Shown piece by piece: positions 43,586-53,508 of a DNA stretch of 64,000 nucleotides; positions within the stretch are counted from its first letter, which is position 1, and every line of letters begins with the position of its first letter. Source of the stretch: Coix lacryma-jobi var. lacryma-jobi (Eukaryota > Streptophyta > Magnoliopsida > Poales > Poaceae). The stretch is from contig CM019822.1 of assembly GCA_009763385.1 (NCBI GenBank), positions 27,150,842 through 27,214,841 on the forward strand, written 5' to 3'. The notes under the pieces are model-generated. The model did no database searches, had not been told where the DNA came from, and saw nothing but the letters and a program-made list of their open reading frames with translations. A program made the translations under genes and the position numbers.

Positions 43586-44219
43586 CTATACGAATGCAAT
43601 GATGCATGCTCATGAGTATGCTAGCATGAACAATGCAACACAAGGCATACAATATGAACCTTAATCACCTTTTCTGTTTTTCTTAATTATTTAAAAAGGT
43701 CATTTTATGCAGTTGCTCCAAAAATTACCAAATTAATCTCATAAGTTCATTATGGTGCAGATAGATGGAAAAACAAATTTCATAATTTTTGGAGGTCATT
43801 AAGGTGCTCAAATAAAATCATACATTAATTAACCAAAAGGCACTATTTAACAATTAAAATAAAGGCTCAAAAATCAGCTTGTTCCAAAAGACTTCAAAAT
43901 TTCACCAGAGACTAAACATGGCATTGGAAGCTCACAAAAATTTATCTCATGATTTTTGGAGTTATAAATGATTTTCTAAAAATCCAGAACCATCCATTTA
44001 TTAATTAAAATAGGGATTTTACATTTTCAAATTCTTGCAGAAAAGTCAAATTTCATATTTTTATAAAATACTAATAGTATAAAGACTCAACTGTAAAATT
44101 TTCAGAATTTTAGAGCAATACAGAAAATCATACAAAAAGATGAAAAAGGAACACTATTCACAACTTCCTAAAAAGGAAAAAGAGCAGTGTGCTCTTTCCT
44201 CGCAGGCTTTGGCGAAACG

Positions 44220-44398
44220 GGCTCGGGCGAGACGGAGACGTCTGCTTCGTCCGAGGCCTGGCTTGGAGGCTCGGGCGAGACGGAAACGACTGTTTCGTCC
44301 GAGGCCTGGCTTGGAGGCTCGGGCGAGACGAAAACGACTGCTTCGTCCGAGGCCTGGCTTGGAGGCTCGGGCGAGACGGAAGGCTCGGGCGAATCGCA
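44220..44398. repeat. 48-bp minisatellite in LTR of B
   Basis: Units starting GCTCGGGCGAGACGG recur at about 44221, 44268, 44316 and 44363 with few changes. On the element strand they keep an open frame (SPEPPSQASDEAVV repeats). Confidence 0.85.
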
Positions 44399-44808
44399 GG
44401 CGAGGCGGACGGCGGACCGGCCGCTCGGGGCTCGCGCTGGGAAAGCCGAGGGTGGGGAAAGATTCGCGGGCACATCGTGAGTCGGGGGGAGGCTCGGCGA
44501 GGCGGTGCAGGGTCGGAGGAGGGAGCTTGACGTTGGCGGTGCAGGGTTATGTGACACCCCAATTTTAAGAACAAAATTGGAGCACAATATATGTATGCCA
44601 GGATCAATTTTCATACATATATCCACATCATAGTAAATATCAAAACAATGCTTTTATTAATATATCGAATATTATTACATAAATGACCCTCGGGTCTGAA
44701 AGAAAAAGTACAGACTCTCTCGACATCTAACTCTAATGAAGACTCTGAAGTAGTCGCGGAAGTCTGGACTCCATCTCCACAGGAAGGTCGACCGGGGGTA
44801 GCGCCATC

Positions 44809-46099
44809 CTAGTACAGGTCGTCAGGGTCGAAGCCACCGTCCTCTGGATACTCCGGCTCCTCGTGAACGTAGCCACCAGTGTCTCCGTAATCGCCAGCGT
44901 CTGGGTGGGGTAGCAGGGGGACAAAGAGGAAGGGTGAGTACATCGAAATGTACTCCGCAAGTGTAGGAAATATATGCTTATGAGGCTTATAACAATGGTA
45001 GGCTGACTTTGTTTGACTCAAGCGCCTAAAGCGACACATCCTATTAATCCTATTAATCCTATGCACCTATTTACTAGGTTATAGACAGACTCCGTAGTAA
45101 AGTAACAACACTCGGAGTCGCACCGAGCAAAACCACACTCGGAGTCGCACCGAGTAACCAACACTTGGAGTCACACCAAGCAACCGCGCTTGGAGTCGCA
45201 CCAAGTACCCACACCTGAAGTCCATCAGGCAACCGCACCTGAAGTCCATCAGATGACCCGAAACAGCAACCAGTAACCAACTAATCTCGAAGAAGTCCAA
45301 GCCCGCTCGTGACCGTGAGCACGGCTGATATATCAGTTTTACACTCTGCAGAGGTTGCACATCGTTACCCATGAGTCGTGCAGGTCCCGTCACGCTAAAC
45401 ACTGCCAAGGTGCATAGCAGGTTGCACTGCAAGGCCTTTATAAAGTCCCTCCAAGTCTGTGTTACACGTACTCTAAGGTTTCTCCCCTGTCCATAAGTCA
45501 ACGACCCCAAGGGACCCCTCTTGAGCCACTAAACAAACCCCGTGTAGCATAACTTAGAGGAAAACTAATTAATTAGCCAGGTCCAGCCCATCCAGATCTC
45601 ATGGTTGCGCTGTATTGCCGGGTTACTTGTCCAAGAACCGGGTCCTAAGGATCCAGGCAGGATATGTCTAGCACGAGCCCCGAACCAAAAACCAAAGCAG
45701 CTGCCGAGTCCCACGGCACAAAACCACCAATACGGTTCCATCCTGCCGGATTTACCTAAACCATGTTTCTACAAAAGTTACCATGCCCACATTGTTTCAT
45801 AGTTCATTAATCAGGATTAATTATATTTGACCATCATCCCATCCCAACATGACTGCAGGGCTAAGCAAGACTTCTACCCGAACAACCCAAAACAGGCGAC
45901 AAGGATAATATAACAATAACTAGTAAACCATATCATGGGATTCAAATTAATGACAAGCATGCATCTACAAGATCTAACTACTCTAGTACCAAAAGTAAAA
46001 TAAAGTAGGTGCAAGATGTTCAAGGACACTTGCCTTCGGGCTGGGTCGAATCTGCAGGGTCACAGGAAGGGTCGGGAGCGTCCTCGTACTCCGCACTCT
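44809..46099 (-). CDS. Hypothetical LTR-encoded acidic ORF, two exons (element A, 3' LTR)
   Basis: Exon b is 46099-46034 (66 nt; acceptor GGGCCAG, donor CGAAG|GCAAGT). Exon c is 44900-44809 (92 nt; acceptor CCACCCAG, stop TAG). Both splice phases equal those in C and B, and the join is in frame across a 1133-nt GC-AG intron. The peptide is strongly acidic (SAEYEDAPDPSCDPADST, then HEEPEYPEDGGFDPDDLY). An in-frame ATG lies just upstream of exon b (about 46114), so an unspliced start is possible. Function unknown. Confidence 0.38.
45111..45254. repeat. Array of six hairpins with covarying stems (3' LTR of A)
   Basis: Six units, 25-27 bp apart: stems CTCGG/CCGAG at 45111 and 45138, CTTGG/CCAAG at 45164 and 45189, CCTGA/TCAGG at 45214, and CTGA/TCAG at 45238. 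Loops keep the core AGTC (AGTCGCA, AGTCACA, AGTCCA). The stem bases change in pairs. Confidence 0.85.
45325..45336. repeat. Palindrome CTGATATATCAG conserved between A and C LTRs
   Basis: The palindrome and its flanks (TGTAAAACTGATATATCAG and CGTGCTCACGGT) are shared with C at 7057-7070, although the LTRs differ widely elsewhere. Confidence 0.8.
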
Positions 46100-46530
46100 C
46101 TGGCCCAATCAACATACATGGCACACACAAAGCAAAAATAAATAACAGTACAACAAACAGTAAGAAAACAGTAAACAAACAGTTCTACTGCGTAGAGAAC
46201 GAAATTATGAATCTAACGCAAGTTGAATGGGTCAAATCGGAGTTAAAACGCAAAAGTTATAAGCATTTGAAGTTGGATGGCAAAACTGTAAATAGATCAA
46301 AGTCATTTTCGGTTTTAAAATAAAAGAAACCAGGTTTTAAATGGCATCAGGACCGGGGGTCATTTTGATGGAAACGGAAGGGCTAGAACGCGAGTTTAAT
46401 TAGACTCGGTGAATAGGAAGGTTGGACTGCGGGTTTATTTGGCCTATCTGGAGGGGCTCAAGTGCAAAAATCGCGAGGCTGGTCGGCTGGCGCGTGCGGG
46501 GTGTCTGCGTGGCTAGCGGGTTCTCCTCCG

Positions 46531-46762
46531 ACTCGCCCGAGGCTAGCGGGCTCTTCTCCGTCTCGCCCGAGGCTAGCGCTCGATTAGCCTCGGCCTTCCT
46601 CCTTCCGACTCGCCCGAGGCTAGCGCTCGGTTAGCCTCGGCCTTCCTCCTTCCGACTCGCCCGAGGCTAGCGCTCGGTTAGCCTCGGCCTTCCTCTTCCG
46701 ATTCGCCCGAGGCTAGCGCTCGGTTAGCCTCGGCCTTCCTCCTTCCGACTCGCCCGAGGCTA
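46531..46762. repeat. 47-bp minisatellite in LTR of A
   Basis: CTCGCCCGAGGCTAG recurs at about 46532, 46562, 46610, 46657, 46702 and 46749, separated by CGCTCGGTTAGCCTCGGCC-type spacers. The 5' LTR has the same array 8700 bp further. Confidence 0.9.
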
Positions 46763-48221
46763 GGATTAGATCGGGGGCGGTCGGCTGGCGTGTGCGCCGC
46801 GTGGTGCCGACGTGTGCCACATGGCGTACGGGGGCTGGACCGGCGTGCCGCGTGTACGGTGGACCGCTGGCGTGGACGGGGTGAACTGTGTCCACGGCGC
46901 AGGCGCACCCGGTGTATACCGGTTCGGGGTTTGATCTAATCTCAGCCGCGGAAACAAGATTGGACGGCTGGGAACGAAAAGGGAGCCAGGGGTTACCGCC
47001 GGCGGGGAAGGGCACGGCGGCGCCCGGGCTCTACGCGGCGGCGCCATGAAAGGACTCGCCGGAGTTCTCGGGGAGGGGCCTAGGGACCAGTAGAGACCTA
47101 GGGGAGAGGCGGGATCGGACGAGGGCCTTACAGCGGATCCGATGGAGGGTTTTCCGACGACGGGGAGGGCTCGGCAGGGTGGTTTCGACGGTGGGGCGAC
47201 GTCCGCGGCTCGGAGCTCCGGCGTGATCGATGTCGCGAAGCTCCCGACGTAGGCGTTCGCTGGTGAGGGATCCCCCGGTCGCGGAGCGGCTCCGCGAGCA
47301 CGATGGCGCTTGAAGAGGGGTCGGAGCAGCTGCGACGGTGGGGAGAACCAAGCTTGCGTTGGCTCGGCTATGGCGGTGGCGGCGAGGTTTCGGCGAGATG
47401 CGAGAAAGGTCCCGCGTGGGGATGCTTCAGCTTTTGTAGACAGAGGGAAGGGTGGCGGCGCGTTGAGGTGGTGTGGATTGATCCGGGGAAAACGGAGCCG
47501 GGATCGATCGCTTGCGCGCGAAGGGCGGGTAGTCTGGTGCGGTGAGGAGGGAGTGCGCGTGTGGGGGACGGCCGGGCGGCTCGCTGGGCCGTTGCGCAGT
47601 GAGGAGAGCGAGAGGCACGGGCGGGCGGTGGTGGGCCGGTGCGAAGGCTCGACTCGAGCGGGGTGAGGGGAAAGAGGGAGGGAGAGGGTGTCGGGCCGAA
47701 GGGGTGCGCTGGGCCGCGGCTTGCACTGGCCGCGGGAGGGGAGGCGGGATGCGGCGCTGGGCCAAGGGCGCCGAGCAGGCCGGTTGGGGAGAGAGGGGAA
47801 AACGGGTTGGGCTTGGTTAGGGGAGGAAAATGAGCCCGTTGCCAATTCTCTTTCCTTTTTGTTTTTACTGTACAATCTTTTTCCAAATTCATTTTGAAAT
47901 CCAAATTCGAATCAGTTTGAAATCAAAATCACTTTGAGATATTTTAGAAACATTTTCCCTAGGTTTTGAAAAGAAAACTTGAGTTTAAATTTGTAAAATT
48001 TTCATAAATCTTTTATTTGCTTTCTAAATAGAATAAATCCGATTCGCCCTATTCGGGTTTAATAAATTTATTTTCCACTCGATAAAATTATGCAACGGCA
48101 TGAATGCAAAATGAAAATGATAAACAAATTTTTATTTTCCTCCTCTAATTAAATAGACAACCTATTTACTTTCTAATTTATTTTATTCAATTGGGGAAAA
48201 ATTAAATCAGGGTGTTACAAA

Positions 48222-48234
48222 CCTACCCCCCTTA
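48222..48234 (-). other. Polypurine tract of element A
   Basis: AAGGGGGGTAGG on the element strand, three bases before the 3' LTR. Confidence 0.8.
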
Positions 48235-48254
48235 GAAGAATCTCGTCCTCGAGA

Positions 48255-51200
48255 TTAGGAAGAGTCGGCGAAGAGATGAGGAAAATCTGCCCGAAGATCA
48301 TCTTCTTTCTCCCATGTGGCTTCTTCTTCGGAGTAATGCTTCCATTGCACCTTGCAGATTTTAATCCTCTTGTTGCGAGTGCCCCGTTCCATCGTGTCCA
48401 GGATCTTGATCGGCTCAGAGAATGTGAGATCATCTCTCAGATCAAGCTCCTCAAGTGGCAACTGCTCCTCTGGAACTCGGAGGCATCTCTTCAGCTGGGA
48501 AACATGGAACACATTATGGATACCTGCCAGCCGTGCAGGCAACTCCAGCTGATAAGCAACTGCACCTTTCTTGTCAATCACCTTGAAAGGGCCAATGAAT
48601 CTCGGAGATAGCTTCCCTTTGACATTAAACCTCCGAAGACCTCTGAAGGGTGACACCTTCAGATAGACATAGTCCCCAATCTGGAACTCCAGCTCACGTC
48701 GTCTGACATCTGCATAACTCTTCTGTCTAGACTGAGCTGTCTTCAGGTTGCTTCGGATCTGTCGGACCTGTTCTTCAGCTTCCTCTATAGACTCAGGGCC
48801 AAAGACTTTCCTTTCTCCAACCTGATTCCAGAACAGAGGTGTTCTGCACTTCCTGCCATACAGTGCTTCAAAGGGGGACATCTTGAGACTGGCCTGATAG
48901 CTGTTGTTATAAGAGAACTCTGCATAAGGAAGACTCTTATCCCAACTCTGGCTATTCTGGAGTGCACTAGCTCGCAACATGTCCTCCAGGATCTGATTCA
49001 CCCTTTCTGTCTGACCATCGGTCTGAGGATGATAAGCTGAACTGAAACTGAGGCGAGTGTCCATAGACTCATGCAACCGCTTCCAGAACCTGGATGTGAA
49101 CTGGGTACCTCTGTCAGATACTATGATCTTCGGCACACCATGCAAGCACACAATACGGGACATGTACAACTCTGCAAGCTGTGGTCCACGATATGACTCC
49201 TTGACTGGAATGAAATGAGCAACCTTGGTCAAGCGATCAACTATGACCCAAATGGAATCATATCCGGACTGTGTCCTGGGCAAACCAGTGATAAAATCCA
49301 TGCTGATCTGTTCCCATTTCCACTCTGGAATCTGCAGAGGCTGAAGCAAACCAGCTGGTCTCTGATGTTGGGCCTTAACCCTCTGACATGTGTCACACAA
49401 GGCCACATACTCTGCTACATCTCTCTTCATCCCATACCACCAGTAATACTGCTTCAGATCCTGGTACATCTTGGTACTGCCTGGATGGAGAGAGTAGGCT
49501 GAATAATGAACTTCCCTCAGAATCATCTCCTTGATAGCCTTCACATCAGGAACACAGATCCTGCCTCTGAACCATAAGACACCCTGATCATCCTCTGTGA
49601 ACCCTGGGGCTTTGTCCTCCTTGATCAACTGTCTGATCTCTAGCAAGTACTCATCAGTGAGCTGTCCTGCTCGAATATCACGCTCCAAGGTCGAATCAAC
49701 CTCCAAGACCACTGCATCAGTATGACCAAGAATACCCAAGTTGAGCTTTTCAAACTCCTCATGCAACTCGGGCTGCTGCTCCTTGATCTCAAGCACATTG
49801 CAGTAGACCTTTCTGCTCAAGGCATCTGCAACAACATTCGCCTTGCCCGGATGATAGTTGATACTCAGATCATAATCTTTGATCAACTCTAGCCATCTCC
49901 GTTGGCGGAGATTCAGATCTGGCTGGGTGAAGATGTACTTCAAGCTCTTATGGTCAGTGTATATCTCTGTCTTCTTGCCCATCAGATAGTGCCTCCAGAT
50001 CTTCAGAGCATGAACAACAGCTGCCAACTCTAGATCATGTGTAGGGTAGTTCAACTCATGCTTCCTGAGCTGTCTCGAGGCATAAGCAATCACACGACCT
50101 TCCTGCATAAGCACACATCCTAAACCCTGTCGCGAAGCATCACAATAGACCGTGAAGTTCTTCTGGACATCTGGCATGACAAGAATAGGAGCAGAGGTCA
50201 ATCTCGCTTTCAGCTCCTCGAAACCAGTCTGGCATTCAGGGGACCATACAAACTTGGCACCCTTCTCAGTCAATCTCGTCATCGGCTTCACGATCTTGGA
50301 GAATCCCTCAATGAATCTGCGATAATATCCTGCCATACCGAGGAAACTCCGAATCTCAGTAACGCTCTCAGGTACCTTCCAGTCCAATATATCTTGGACC
50401 TTGCCTGGATCCACTGATACACCACCCTCTGAGATGATATGCCCCAAATACGCTACCTTCTTCAACCAGAACTCGCATTTGCTCAGCTTTGCATACAACC
50501 GATGCTCTCTGAGCTTCTGCAACACTAACCTCAGATGCTTCTCATGTTCTTCTTCAGTCTTCGAGAATATCAGGATATCATCAAGGAACACCACGACGAA
50601 CAGATCTAGAAACTCCATAAAGACCTTGTTCATCAGATACATGAAGAAAGCTGGGGCATTAGTCAAGCCGAAGGACATCACTGTGTACTCATATAGCCCA
50701 TATCGAGTCACAAATGCCGTCTTCGGGATATCAGCTTCACGAATCTTCAGCTGATTATAACCTGTTTGCAGGTCAATCTTCGAGAACACATGAGCACCCC
50801 TCAACTGATCAAACAGATCATCAATGCGAGGAATCGGGTACTTGTTCTTGATGGTAGCTTCATTCAATGCGCGGTAATCAACGCACATCCGCAGACCTCC
50901 ATCCTTCTTCGGAACAAAGATCACAGGGGCTCCCCACGGGGATGTACTAGGACGAATATGCCCCTTCTCTAACTGCTCTTGAATCTGCGTCTTCAGCTCA
51001 GCTAGCTTTTCGGCATCCATTCTATATGGTCGCCTGTATATAGGTGCAGTGCCAGGAACTAAATCAATAGAGAACTCAATCTCACGATCAGGTGGCATAC
51101 CTGGCACCTTCTGGAAGACATCTGGGAACTCCTTGACAACTCGGATATCAGGTACCACGACAGCCTCATATGCTCTGGCTTCTTCTATCATCTTTGTCGG

Positions 51201-51698
51201 TGCCTGATATACAATCTCCGGGCCATCTGGATGCTTCACTGTGATGATCCTCTGAGCACAATCAATGACTCCCTGGTACTTGCGTAGCCAATCCATTCCC
51301 AGAATGACATCAATACCTTGGGAATCCAGAACAATAAGAGAGGTGGGAAAGACTACCCCGCTTATGGTTAAGCTCACATTCGGGCACACATGCCTCGATA
51401 TCAGTTCTCCTCCAGGAGAATTCACTAGCAGATACTTTTTCATCAACACTCTATTCATATTATATTTAGATGCGCAGGGTGCTGATATGAAAGAATGAGA
51501 TGCTCCAGAATCAAACAAGACTGTAACTGGGTGAGAGTCAACAAGGAACGTACCAAACACCACATCTGGTGCCGTCTGGGCAGACTCTGCCGTCACGTGG
51601 TTCACACGGCCACGAGTGTAGCTCTGGGACTGGCCTGCAGGACGGGACTGCGGTGGAGCTGGCTGCCTCAACGGACACTTGTTGGCGAAGTGTCCCAT
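48255..51698 (-). CDS. pol: Element A pol: protease-RT-RNase H-integrase-chromodomain
   Basis: An uninterrupted frame. The first methionine lies inside the zinc knuckle (CYKCNQMGHFANKCP), so the true frame starts further upstream, in gag. Domains in order: protease VTVLFDSGASHSFIS (D at residue 63); RT about 225-430 with KIDLQTGYNQLKI and catalytic VVVFLDDILIF; RNase H about 510-640 with TVYCDASRQGLGCVLM and YTDHKSLKYIF; integrase zinc finger CDTCQRVKAQHQRPAG; integrase core with ISMDFITGLPRT, IIVSDRGTQFTSRFW and HPQTDGQTERVNQ (D-D-E); the IHNVFHVSQLKRCLR linker; and C-terminal chromodomain ICKVQWKHYSEEEATWE. All catalytic residues are present. The 1147-residue length is normal for a Tekay-like chromovirus pol. 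Confidence 0.95.
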   Translation of the reverse strand: MGHFANKCPLRQPAPPQSRPAGQSQSYTRGRVNHVTAESAQTAPDVVFGTFLVDSHPVTVLFDSGASHSFISAPCASKYNMNRVLMKKYLLVNSPGGELISRHVCPNVSLTISGVVFPTSLIVLDSQGIDVILGMDWLRKYQGVIDCAQRIITVKHPDGPEIVYQAPTKMIEEARAYEAVVVPDIRVVKEFPDVFQKVPGMPPDREIEFSIDLVPGTAPIYRRPYRMDAEKLAELKTQIQEQLEKGHIRPSTSPWGAPVIFVPKKDGGLRMCVDYRALNEATIKNKYPIPRIDDLFDQLRGAHVFSKIDLQTGYNQLKIREADIPKTAFVTRYGLYEYTVMSFGLTNAPAFFMYLMNKVFMEFLDLFVVVFLDDILIFSKTEEEHEKHLRLVLQKLREHRLYAKLSKCEFWLKKVAYLGHIISEGGVSVDPGKVQDILDWKVPESVTEIRSFLGMAGYYRRFIEGFSKIVKPMTRLTEKGAKFVWSPECQTGFEELKARLTSAPILVMPDVQKNFTVYCDASRQGLGCVLMQEGRVIAYASRQLRKHELNYPTHDLELAAVVHALKIWRHYLMGKKTEIYTDHKSLKYIFTQPDLNLRQRRWLELIKDYDLSINYHPGKANVVADALSRKVYCNVLEIKEQQPELHEEFEKLNLGILGHTDAVVLEVDSTLERDIRAGQLTDEYLLEIRQLIKEDKAPGFTEDDQGVLWFRGRICVPDVKAIKEMILREVHYSAYSLHPGSTKMYQDLKQYYWWYGMKRDVAEYVALCDTCQRVKAQHQRPAGLLQPLQIPEWKWEQISMDFITGLPRTQSGYDSIWVIVDRLTKVAHFIPVKESYRGPQLAELYMSRIVCLHGVPKIIVSDRGTQFTSRFWKRLHESMDTRLSFSSAYHPQTDGQTERVNQILEDMLRASALQNSQSWDKSLPYAEFSYNNSYQASLKMSPFEALYGRKCRTPLFWNQVGERKVFGPESIEEAEEQVRQIRSNLKTAQSRQKSYADVRRRELEFQIGDYVYLKVSPFRGLRRFNVKGKLSPRFIGPFKVIDKKGAVAYQLELPARLAGIHNVFHVSQLKRCLRVPEEQLPLEELDLRDDLTFSEPIKILDTMERGTRNKRIKICKVQWKHYSEEEATWEKEDDLRADFPHLFADSS

Positions 51699-52114
51699 CT
51701 GGTTGCACTTGTAGCACGGGCCAACCTGACCTGCCCCCTGTGCTGGACGGGGCTGCTGCGGAGCTGGAATACCCTGGCGAGGTGCCTGAGCCTGGCGTGG
51801 CTGCTGCTGCTGCTGCTGCTGGGGTGGAGCCTGATACTGTGGAGCTGGATGCCTGTACTGGAGCTGGCTGCCGGGACTGGGGCGGGCGGTACTGCTGCTG
51901 CTGGGGAATCTGCCTAGAAGCTGAGGCAGGTGGAGCGTAGCGGGGACGAGTAGAGCTGCCGGAGGACTGTCCCTGGAACGTCATCTTCCTCTTGCGATCA
52001 GCATCGAGGTCCTTCCGTTCCTTCTCCACTGCGAAGGCACGGTCAACCAGCTTCTGAAATGAGGAATACTCATTTGAAGCTAGGGCATAGCGGAGTCCTG
52101 GGTTAAGCCCATGC
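51538..52114 (-). CDS. gag: Element A gag, second exon (C-terminal part)
   Basis: Following the predicted acceptor CTCCAG (52120-52115) the frame reads GLNPGLRYALASNEYSSFQK, VDRAFAVEKERKDLDADRKR and a Gln/Pro-rich spacer. Near 51855 the sensible frame shifts to another one, which reads HPAPQYQAPPQQQQQQPRQA and leads into the zinc knuckle and pol. The rest of this frame, down to 51538, is out-of-frame translation. A one-base indel there, or an assembly error, would separate gag from pol. Confidence 0.7.
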
Positions 52115-52214
52115 CTGGAGCAGATAACAATTTCATTATTGATCAGGTAACAAAAGGAATGAACAAGGGTATATGAAGAATATATTTAATATGAAAGAAT
52201 GTCAGAGATCTTGC
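52115..52214 (-). other. Predicted 100-nt GC-AG intron in gag of element A
   Basis: Donor TTCAG|GCAAGA at 52215/52214 and acceptor CTGCTCCAG ending at 52115. The stretch is AT-rich with several stops. Removal joins CFR to HGLNPGLRY in frame, exactly the gag wording expected (element B has CFLRGLHPKIR without an intron). Confidence 0.65.
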
Positions 52215-52870
52215 CTGAAGCACTCCTGCTTCTTATCATCTGTGTCCACGTCATCTGGGGCGTAACGGGACAGCTGGCTGAACCGCGTGAGATACTCACG
52301 CACTGTCATCGCGCCCTGCCTGAGATCCTGGAACTCGCGGCGCTTCACCCTGATCTCGCCGAAAGGGACGTACTGGTCGCGGAATGCCCTGCGGAACTCC
52401 TCCCAAGTGATCGAGTCGGCGTCCGCATGAGCTGTGGTGTACGCAGTCCACCAGTTCTTCGCCGGGCCCTGAAGCTGGTGCGAGGCGTAGAGGGCCTTAT
52501 CAAGGTCCCCGACATGGGCAAGCTGCAACTTGCCTGTAATCGTCTCGAGCCAATCATCTGCATCCATTGGCTCTATGGCGTGGTGGAACACTGGAGGGCG
52601 CGTCGTCATGAAGCTCCGGAGAGTGTCATCCGGTCGGGGTGGCTGTGCAGCTCCTGCACCCTGAGCACCCTGGGCACCCTGGGCCATATGCTGCATGTAC
52701 TGCATGATCTGGGCCATGTTCTGCATCATCTCATTCAACACCTGGGCCATCTGGAGCGGGTCGTACGGAGGCGGAGGTGGAGGTGGATGAGGATGGGGCG
52801 GCTGGTTGCCACCTGCTCCACTCCCGCCAGCGTGACCGGCGTTACCCGCGCTGCTCCTGGTGTCAACCAT
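52215..52870 (-). CDS. gag: Element A gag, first exon
   Basis: From ATG 52870 (MVDTRSSAGNAGHAGGSGAG) through a Gly/Pro/His-rich start. Then comes the gag core: SFMTTRPPVFHHAIEPMDAD, DWLETITGKLQLAHVGDLDK, ASHQLQGPAKNWWTAYTTAH, TWEEFRRAFRDQYVPFGEIR and YLTRFSQLSRYAPDDVDTDD. It ends at the predicted splice donor after ECFR. Without splicing the frame stops three codons later. Gag forms the capsid and, through the zinc knuckle downstream, binds RNA. Confidence 0.9.
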
Positions 52871-53234
52871 CTGTTACATTTTCCAGGAGTAAGAGTGAGA
52901 TATGATAGATAGATATATAACAACCCTGGTTTGGTTAATTAATTCAATTAGTAAAACATTTTAACAAATGATGTCGCTGCAACCTGACGGTCGCAACACA
53001 CCAACAATCATTACAAAGAACCAAATCAAAACATGTGCACAAGTACATGTCAATCAACGTGCTACGAATTCAAACAATTATGGTGGGCATCCTACTATTG
53101 GAGGACCTACTTTGAAACAAAGTTTGAATTTTCAGCAGAGAAAGGGTCTACAGAAGTGAGAAAAGAGATGGGGCTTTTAAAAATAGTTTTGTGAACTCGA
53201 CGACTGACTAGGGTAGCGTCCTACGGTCAACACG

Positions 53235-53246
53235 GCTCTGATACCA
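53235..53246 (-). promoter_or_regulatory. Primer-binding site (initiator Met tRNA) of element A
   Basis: TGGTATCAGAGC on the minus strand, three bases inside the 5' LTR. The 364 bp between it and the gag ATG hold no ORF. Confidence 0.92.
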
Positions 53247-53508
53247 CTCTGTGACACCCCAATTTTAAGAACAAAATTGGAGCACAATATATGTATGCCA
53301 GGATCAATTTTCATACATATATCCACATCATAGTAAATATCAAAACAATGCTTTTATTAATATATCGAATATTATTACATAAATGACCCTCGGGTCTGAA
53401 AGAAAAAGTACAGACTCTCTCGACATCTAACTCTAATGAAGACTCTGAAGTAGTCGCGGAAGTCTGGACTCCATCTCCACAGGAAGGTCGACCGGGGGTA
53501 GCGCCATC

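Larger units (their letters stand above)
41994..44549 (-). repeat. 3' LTR of element B, distal part
   Basis: Contains exon-like segments 43585-43472 and 42413-42334 of a possible LTR ORF and a 48-bp minisatellite (44220-44398). On the plus strand it starts TGTGACGG, i.e. the element ends ...CCGTCACA. Confidence 0.9.
44550..48219 (-). repeat. 3' LTR of element A
   Basis: TGTAACACC (48219) to TTGGGGTGTCACA (44550) on the element strand. It includes a 369-codon GC-rich open frame, a 47-bp minisatellite, acidic exon-like segments, a hairpin array and a poly(A) signal (AATAAA on the minus strand at 44658-44653). Confidence 0.97.

Noticed and set aside
44158..44626. Overlapping ORFs of 140-150 codons in the LTR of B
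   Set aside because: They come from the 48-bp minisatellite, which is open in several frames on both strands.
45111..45254. CRISPR-like array
   Set aside because: Units are contiguous hairpins with covarying stems inside a plant LTR. There are no unique spacers and no cas genes.
46766..47875. 369-codon open frame in the LTR of A (repeated at 55466-56575)
   Set aside because: It is GC-rich low-complexity Pro/Arg/Ser sequence with open frames on both strands. It has no domain, and similar leader regions in C and B do not conserve the protein.
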